A stretch of DNA of 8,820 nt from Deltaproteobacteria bacterium (lineage in GTDB: Bacteria; Desulfobacterota; Desulfobacteria; Desulfobacterales; JAFDHS01). The stretch covers positions 1 through 8,820 of the forward strand of contig JAFDHS010000028.1 of assembly GCA_019308655.1 (NCBI GenBank), written 5' to 3'. The notes under the pieces are model-generated. The model had not been told where the DNA came from. It saw only the letters and a list, made by a program, of their open reading frames with translations, and did not search any database. This document shows positions 5,503-8,820 of the stretch, piece by piece. How positions within the stretch are numbered: position 1 is the first letter of the stretch; every line of letters starts with the position of its first letter. Made by a program: the position numbers and the translations under genes.

Positions 5503-5663
5503 GAGCCTGTTTAAAAACTGATGAATCCGCTGCAAAACCGTGAGAGCGGTTCAAATTGTCGCAAATTTTCGGCAAATAGGCTTGCTATTCACCTCAAATT
5601 TGCAACAATTTGTCCTCGCTTTCACACTTTTTCACTTCGATTCCCTAATTTTTAAACAGGCTC
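5503..5663. mobile_element. 161-bp MITE-like element with 15-bp terminal inverted repeats
   Basis: GAGCCTGTTTAAAAA at 5503-5517 is the exact reverse complement of TTTTTAAACAGGCTC at 5649-5663. TAA flanks both ends (5500-5502 and 5664-5666), a 3-bp target duplication of the TNA type seen with IS5-family elements. The interior is itself largely palindromic: CAAATTGT-C-GCAAATTT (5552-5568) matches AAATTTGC-A-ACAATTTG (5596-5612), and AATAG/CTATT forms the tip, so the whole element folds into one long hairpin. No transposase is encoded, so movement would need an enzyme in trans. The rest of this gene-free gap holds only a small TGCACC/GGTGCA hairpin at 5473-5487 and the next gene's leader. Confidence 0.85.
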
Positions 5664-5768
5664 TAAACACCGCTCGACTCCCCGGCGATAAAAATGCCAG
5701 GCATCGACAAAAAACAAGGTCCGGCCTGATACAAACTTATCGCATAAAATAATAAGGAATTTCATATT

Positions 5769-6743
5769 ATGCTCGTATTAGGATTACAGGGAAGTCCCCG
5801 CAAAAAAAGTAACACGGATTATCTGCTTTCAACTTTTATGGGTGAGGTTAAAAAATTAGGAGCGCGGACTGAAGTTATCAGCGTTTATCAAAAAGAGATT
5901 ATTCCGTGCAGGGAATATACGACATGTGAAAAAACAGGATTCTGCCCCATCAAGGACGACATGGAGCACGAAGTATATCCCTTGCTTCGCGAGGCCGACG
6001 CTATAATCGTCGCCACACCAATGTTTTTTTATAATACCCCCGCACAGCTCAAAGCGCTTATCGACAGAACCCAAGCCCTCTGGGCCAGAAAATACAAACT
6101 TAAGATTACGGATCCGGGCCGAAAATGGAGAAGAGGATTTATGCTTGCCCTTGGAGCTACCAAAGGGAAGAATCTTTTTGAGGGAGTAAACCTGACGATG
6201 AAGTATTTCTTTGATGCGGTAGGTGCCGATTTTAACGGCAGTCTGACCTACAGACGCATCGAAGATCCGGGAGATATGGAAAAATACCCAACGGTACTTG
6301 AAGATGTAAAACAAGCGGCAGCCAATCTTTTAAAACCGCTTCTTGAAAGAAAAACAATCATTTTTGCCTGCAGGGAAAATGCCTGTCGCAGCCAAATGGC
6401 CATGGCATTTGCACAACAAATGGCAGGAGAAAAAATAGACGTTCTAAGCGGCGGAAGTAACCCGGCTGATAAAATAAACCCTGTCATGGACGAAGTGATG
6501 AGAGAAAAAGGAATAGACGTCGGTTTCCGCAGGCCCAAATCCATAGAAGAAGCGCTTTCCGGAACAAAGCCGCCGGATATGGTTATCACCATGGGCTGTG
6601 GAGAAGAATGTCCTGCGATTCAGGGCATGGAAAAACAGGACTGGTCCCTGCCTGATCCTGCCGGAAAACCGATTGAATTCATGCGTGATGTCCGCGATGA
6701 CATCGAAAAAAGGGTTACCGGTTTTATAAAAGAATTAGATTAG
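5769..6743 (+). CDS. Flavodoxin-fold FMN reductase fused to thioredoxin-type arsenate reductase
   Basis: Two domains are joined in 324 residues. The N-terminal part (about 1-190) is a flavodoxin-like NAD(P)H-FMN reductase: FMN phosphate loop GSPRKKSNT at 8-16, a cysteine set C47, C53, C59 with PIKDDM after it, and TPMFFYNTPAQLKALIDR at 83-100. The C-terminal part (about 195-324) is a low-molecular-weight phosphatase fold of the ArsC type: P-loop CRENACR at 201-207 (nucleophile C201, R207) followed by SQMAMAF, a redox cysteine pair C277/C281 in MGCGEECP, and DPAGKP with the acid/base Asp at 296. The three cysteines C201, C277, C281 are those expected for a thioredoxin- or glutaredoxin-coupled arsenate reductase. 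The fusion could bring a flavin electron source to the reductase, and glutaredoxin and thioredoxin reductase genes follow. Arsenate as substrate is likely but not proven. The start has AAGGA at 5754-5758. Confidence 0.88.
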   Translation: MLVLGLQGSPRKKSNTDYLLSTFMGEVKKLGARTEVISVYQKEIIPCREYTTCEKTGFCPIKDDMEHEVYPLLREADAIIVATPMFFYNTPAQLKALIDRTQALWARKYKLKITDPGRKWRRGFMLALGATKGKNLFEGVNLTMKYFFDAVGADFNGSLTYRRIEDPGDMEKYPTVLEDVKQAAANLLKPLLERKTIIFACRENACRSQMAMAFAQQMAGEKIDVLSGGSNPADKINPVMDEVMREKGIDVGFRRPKSIEEALSGTKPPDMVITMGCGEECPAIQGMEKQDWSLPDPAGKPIEFMRDVRDDIEKRVTGFIKELD

Positions 6744-6746
6744 GCC

Positions 6747-6781
6747 ATCGCTTACGAAAACGTGAGAATTTTTGTCGCGAT
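6747..6781 (+). terminator. Weak hairpin after the fusion gene
   Basis: CTTACG 6751-6756 and CGTGAG 6761-6766 pair (one G-U) around an AAAA loop and are followed by AATTTTT; alternatively ATCGC 6747-6751 pairs with GCGAT 6777-6781. This is at most an attenuator within a likely operon running into glutaredoxin. Confidence 0.35.
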
Positions 6782-6831
6782 TGCCCCAAACAACCTTTTA
6801 TGAATACTGTCCGGGAATCAAGAGGAAGATA

Positions 6832-7086
6832 ATGGCAAAAATAAAGATTTATACCTCACCCAAATGCCCCCATTGCAAAATGCTCAAGGAGTTTCTCTCT
6901 AAAAAGAAAATCGATTATATCGCCTATGATGTTGCCACCGACAAGGAAGCCCTCAAGGAAATGATCAACATTTCCGACGGCGTGCGCAGTGTTCCTGTAA
7001 TATCTTTATGCGACAAGGTGATCGTCGGTTTTAACCAGGGCAGTCTGGAAGAGGAACTCACCAAGTGCCTGGGTACAGGTGCTTAG
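6832..7086 (+). CDS. Glutaredoxin family protein
   Basis: This 84-residue thioredoxin-fold protein has the active site CPHC at 12-15 after strand 1 (KIKIYTSP), the cis-Pro loop SVPV at 53-56 and a glycine-rich end (VGFNQG, 65-70), as in small NrdH/glutaredoxin-like proteins. It exchanges electrons with disulfides in the cytoplasm, most likely taking them from the adjacent reductase. A longer frame from TTG 6772 exists, but ATG 6832 is chosen because AGAGGAAG sits just upstream and the family starts at this strand. It lies 30 bases before the reductase fusion, so the two are almost certainly cotranscribed. It may reduce the C277/C281 disulfide of the upstream arsenate-reductase fusion; that is inference from context. 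Confidence 0.9.
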   Translation: MAKIKIYTSPKCPHCKMLKEFLSKKKIDYIAYDVATDKEALKEMINISDGVRSVPVISLCDKVIVGFNQGSLEEELTKCLGTGA

Positions 7087-7116
7087 ACCCCAAACTTAAG
7101 GAGACGGACAGATACC

Positions 7117-8289
7117 GTGAAAAATTTGGTCCTGTATTCAATGGAAGGATGCCCCTTTTGCATTAAAGCAAAATCGTTTTTAATGGAAAAAGGAATACGT
7201 TTTTCAGAGATCAAGGTTCATCCGGGTTCAAAAGAGTGGGCACAAATGCAGCAGAAAACAGGCATGAGAATTCCTCCTCAGATTCTTGACGGCGATGAAC
7301 CGATCGGCAATTACAGCGACCTGGTAAACGCATATGCTACCGGGAAACTGACCGAAAAACCGGGCTTGATCTCCACACTCTATGATGTAATCATCATTGG
7401 AGGCGGGCCCGCCGGTTTAAGTGCCGCGCTTTATGCCGCCAGAAAAATTCTTAAAACGCTTCTTATCAGTCAAGACATCGGGGGTCAGGTAATATACACC
7501 TATGATCTTAACAACTACCTCGGTTTCAGCCAGATAGAAGCTGCCGATCTGATTGCAAAGTTTAAAGAACATGTAGAAAAGTACGGCCTTGAAAAGCAGG
7601 TCGGAAAAAAGGTAACATCCCTTGACCTGACCGGTAAAATCAAAAAAGTAACATCTGATGACGGAAAGACGTATTTTTCAAAATCACTTATCATTGCTAC
7701 TGGAAAACGCCCAAGACCTTTAAATGTGCCGGGAGAAAGAGAACTGATCGGTAAGGGGGTTGCCTATTGTTCCACCTGTGACGCTCCTCTTTTTGGCGGC
7801 GCCGACGTGGCCGTTATAGGGGGGGGGAATTCAGCCCTTGAAGCGGTTCTTGACCTTGATAAGGTCGCCAACAAAATCTACATGGTTTCCCTGACCGAAC
7901 TGACCGGCGACCCGATCACTATGGACAAGGTCAAAAAGTCATCCAAGGTAAAAATCTATACCCAATATGATGTGACCCGAATCATTGGGAGTTCATCGGT
8001 TGAAGGGGTGGAAATCAAATCGTTGAATACAGGGGAAATTCAAAAGCTTGATGTGGAAGGCGTATTTATTGAGATAGGACTCTTGCCCAATTCCGATCTT
8101 GTCATCGATATCCTCTCAACCAATAAATTTGGAGAAATTCTGATCGATAATATGTGTAAAACGGGTATCGCCGGAGTTTTTGCCTGCGGTGATGTTACGA
8201 ACGTTCCCTTCAAGCAGGTGATTATTGCCGCCGGCGACGGGGCCAAGGCATCCCTGGCCGCATATAATTATTTAATCAGTCAACGGTAA
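7117..8289 (+). CDS. trxB: Glutaredoxin-thioredoxin reductase fusion protein
   Basis: The 390-residue flavoprotein joins an N-terminal glutaredoxin domain (about 1-77, active site CPFC 12-15, cis-Pro region RIPP 51-54) to a thioredoxin reductase (about 88-390). The reductase has the FAD loop GGGPAG (95-100), the redox-active CSTC (218-221) followed by D222, the nucleotide loop GGGNSA (235-240) and the C-terminal FAD motif ACGDV (356-360). The usual NADPH-binding HRRxxxR is absent; the equivalent stretch is SLTELTGDP, resembling AhpF-type reductases, so NADH or another donor is possible. Start codon is GTG, with AAGGAG at 7098-7103 a little far upstream. It likely passes electrons from pyridine nucleotide through CSTC to its own glutaredoxin domain and the neighbouring glutaredoxin. 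The Gly loop at 7819-7827 is written as nine consecutive G. Confidence 0.93.
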   Translation: MKNLVLYSMEGCPFCIKAKSFLMEKGIRFSEIKVHPGSKEWAQMQQKTGMRIPPQILDGDEPIGNYSDLVNAYATGKLTEKPGLISTLYDVIIIGGGPAGLSAALYAARKILKTLLISQDIGGQVIYTYDLNNYLGFSQIEAADLIAKFKEHVEKYGLEKQVGKKVTSLDLTGKIKKVTSDDGKTYFSKSLIIATGKRPRPLNVPGERELIGKGVAYCSTCDAPLFGGADVAVIGGGNSALEAVLDLDKVANKIYMVSLTELTGDPITMDKVKKSSKVKIYTQYDVTRIIGSSSVEGVEIKSLNTGEIQKLDVEGVFIEIGLLPNSDLVIDILSTNKFGEILIDNMCKTGIAGVFACGDVTNVPFKQVIIAAGDGAKASLAAYNYLISQR

Positions 8290-8327
8290 TTACCTGATGC
8301 AGTTTGAAATTGCCGTTACCAATCTAA

Positions 8328-8431
8328 AACCAACTACCCTCGGTTCGAGGGAAAGTAACGCCTGTGGACAGAATGACCGCTGCACCGTTGCAATAGCAAC
8401 AGTGTAAGTCAGCTGGTTGAAGCAGGAATTT
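8328..8431 (+). ncRNA. Structured leader RNA candidate, copy B (before rubredoxin)
   Basis: The first stem-loop is CCCTCG-GTT-CGAGGG (8337-8351), with the same GTT loop as copy A but different, compensating stem bases. Block 1 GCCTGTGGA (8360-8368) and block 2 TGAAGCAGGAATTT (8418-8431) are identical to copy A. Between them TGAC 8374-8377 pairs with GTCA 8408-8411 and CAC-C-GTTGC (8383-8391) with GCAAC-A-GTG (8396-8404) around an AATA loop. AACCA 8328-8332 can pair with TGGTT 8414-8418 to enclose the whole, and CCUGU/GCAGG can close the core as in copy A. It lies 61 bases before the rubredoxin ATG and begins just after the reductase stop codon. No promoter is clear; a weak TTGAAA (8304-8309) and TAAAAC (8325-8330) are the best candidates. 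Confidence 0.6.
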
Positions 8432-8432
8432 G

Positions 8433-8473
8433 TAAGTACAAAAATATACATTTTGATATGTTTTGAGTACTTA
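8433..8473 (+). promoter_or_regulatory. Hairpin between leader RNA and ribosome-binding site of rubredoxin
   Basis: TAAGTAC 8433-8439 pairs with GTACTTA 8467-8473; AAAA/TTTT and TATA/TATG extend it inward. Its 3' arm runs up to and touches the ribosome-binding segment AGAAAGGAACAG (8473-8484), so folding could affect ribosome access. Copy A has an analogous, differently sequenced hairpin in the same place. Confidence 0.45.
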
Positions 8474-8492
8474 GAAAGGAACAGGGTATATC

Positions 8493-8654
8493 ATGGATAA
8501 ATACGTATGCACGGTTTGCGGTTATGTTTACGATCCTGCTGAAGGAGATCCGGACAATAACGTGGCCCCCGGAACAAAGTTTGAAGATTTACCTGATGAG
8601 TGGGCATGCCCGGTGTGCGGCGCTTTAAAAGATGAATTTGAAAAAGAAGAATAA
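8493..8654 (+). CDS. rub: Rubredoxin
   Basis: This 53-residue electron carrier has the two canonical knuckles CTVCGYVYDP (C6, C9) and CPVCG (C39, C42) binding one iron, with W37 and the PDEWACP context typical of class I rubredoxins; length is the family norm. It reduces superoxide reductase, rubrerythrin and flavodiiron oxygen reductases in the cytoplasm. Start is set by AGAAAGGAACAG at 8473-8484, identical in sequence and distance to that of rubrerythrin. A strong terminator follows, and a probable flavodiiron protein gene begins beyond it, matching the known rubredoxin:oxygen oxidoreductase pairing. Confidence 0.97.
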   Translation: MDKYVCTVCGYVYDPAEGDPDNNVAPGTKFEDLPDEWACPVCGALKDEFEKEE

Positions 8655-8663
8655 ACTGTTATT

Positions 8664-8738
8664 TTAACCACAAAGTGCATGAATAACACGAAAGAATGAC
8701 TTTTTTTCACCTTCATGCACTTTGTGTTAATTTTTTTT
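8664..8738 (+). terminator. Strong repeat-derived terminator after rubredoxin
   Basis: CACAAAGTGCATGAA 8669-8683 is the exact complement of TTCATGCACTTTGTG 8712-8726 (15 bp); TTAA/TTAA extends the stem past a bulged C. Eight T follow at 8731-8738. The arm sequence belongs to the same CACAAAG-type intergenic repeat as 4041-4090. Confidence 0.9.
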
Positions 8739-8779
8739 CAACATCCATAGCCGAAAAAAACGTTAAACGAGGGAATCAT

Positions 8780-8820
8780 ATGCCGGCGATAGAAATAGCA
8801 AAGGGGATTTACAGTGTTGG
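8780..8820 (+). CDS. Probable flavodiiron protein (rubredoxin:oxygen oxidoreductase), start only
   Basis: ATG 8780, with GAGGG just upstream (8769-8773), opens MPAIEIAKGIYSVG and runs off the window. A short N-terminal strand followed by a GIYxVG turn is how FprA/ROO flavodiiron proteins usually begin, and the position after rubredoxin fits. Only 13 full codons are visible, so other metallo-beta-lactamase-fold proteins are possible. Confidence 0.55.
   Translation, partial: MPAIEIAKGIYSV

Noticed and set aside
5503..5663. CRISPR array or integron attachment site
   Set aside because: There is one pair of inverted, not multiple direct, repeats and no spacers or integrase; a MITE explains it better.
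5540..5752. A 70-residue open frame on the + strand
   Set aside because: It lies across the MITE and its 3' flank, has no ribosome site and shows no protein-like features.
8285..8294. Palindrome GGTAATTACC as an operator
   Set aside because: It overlaps the stop codon of the reductase gene, is a single short copy, and has no similar site elsewhere in the window.

Overview
The window reads as chromosomal DNA of a strictly anaerobic, probably sulfate-reducing deltaproteobacterium (Desulfobacterales-like). This is inferred from gene content: a Wood-Ljungdahl/CO-dehydrogenase accessory block next to a full set of anaerobe oxygen-defence proteins (rubrerythrin, class II-like desulfoferrodoxin, rubredoxin, start of a flavodiiron protein). 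All recognisable genes are on the + strand.

Layout. 1-321 is the 3' end of a CooC-like nickel-insertion ATPase. 390-1272 is a PrmA-like methyltransferase whose frame is broken by a 16-bp perfect tandem duplication at 487-518. 1399-2949 is a RACo-type corrinoid reductive activator that lacks the usual N-terminal ferredoxin domain; a hairpin terminator follows. 2950-3420 is a long leader carrying two inverted-repeat dyads and a structured RNA candidate. Then come rubrerythrin (3421-3996), desulfoferrodoxin (4174-4548), and two small cysteine-rich putative zinc-ribbon proteins (4613-4843, 5066-5266). 5267-5768 has no gene but holds a 13-bp hairpin, a strong intrinsic terminator and a 161-bp MITE with 15-bp terminal repeats and a TAA target duplication. 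5769-6743 is a flavodoxin-fold/FMN-reductase fused to a thioredoxin-type arsenate reductase (LMW-PTP) domain, followed by a glutaredoxin (6832-7086), a glutaredoxin-thioredoxin reductase fusion (7117-8289), a second copy of the structured RNA, rubredoxin (8493-8654), a strong terminator, and the first codons of a probable flavodiiron protein (8780 to the end).

How it works together (inference). The left block serves maturation and reactivation of the acetyl-CoA synthase/corrinoid machinery, which is highly oxygen sensitive. The right block supplies NAD(P)H-driven thiol electron flow (TrxR/Grx), superoxide reduction (desulfoferrodoxin), peroxide reduction (rubrerythrin) and O2 reduction (rubredoxin to flavodiiron protein).

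The most unusual signal is the pair of leader RNAs before rubrerythrin and rubredoxin. They share two conserved sequence blocks, a first stem-loop with the same GUU triloop but compensatory stem changes, and the same 12-nt ribosome-binding segment at identical spacing to the ATG. They look like a shared riboregulatory element and are reminiscent of IS605/TnpB-type omega RNA ends, although no TnpB is visible here.
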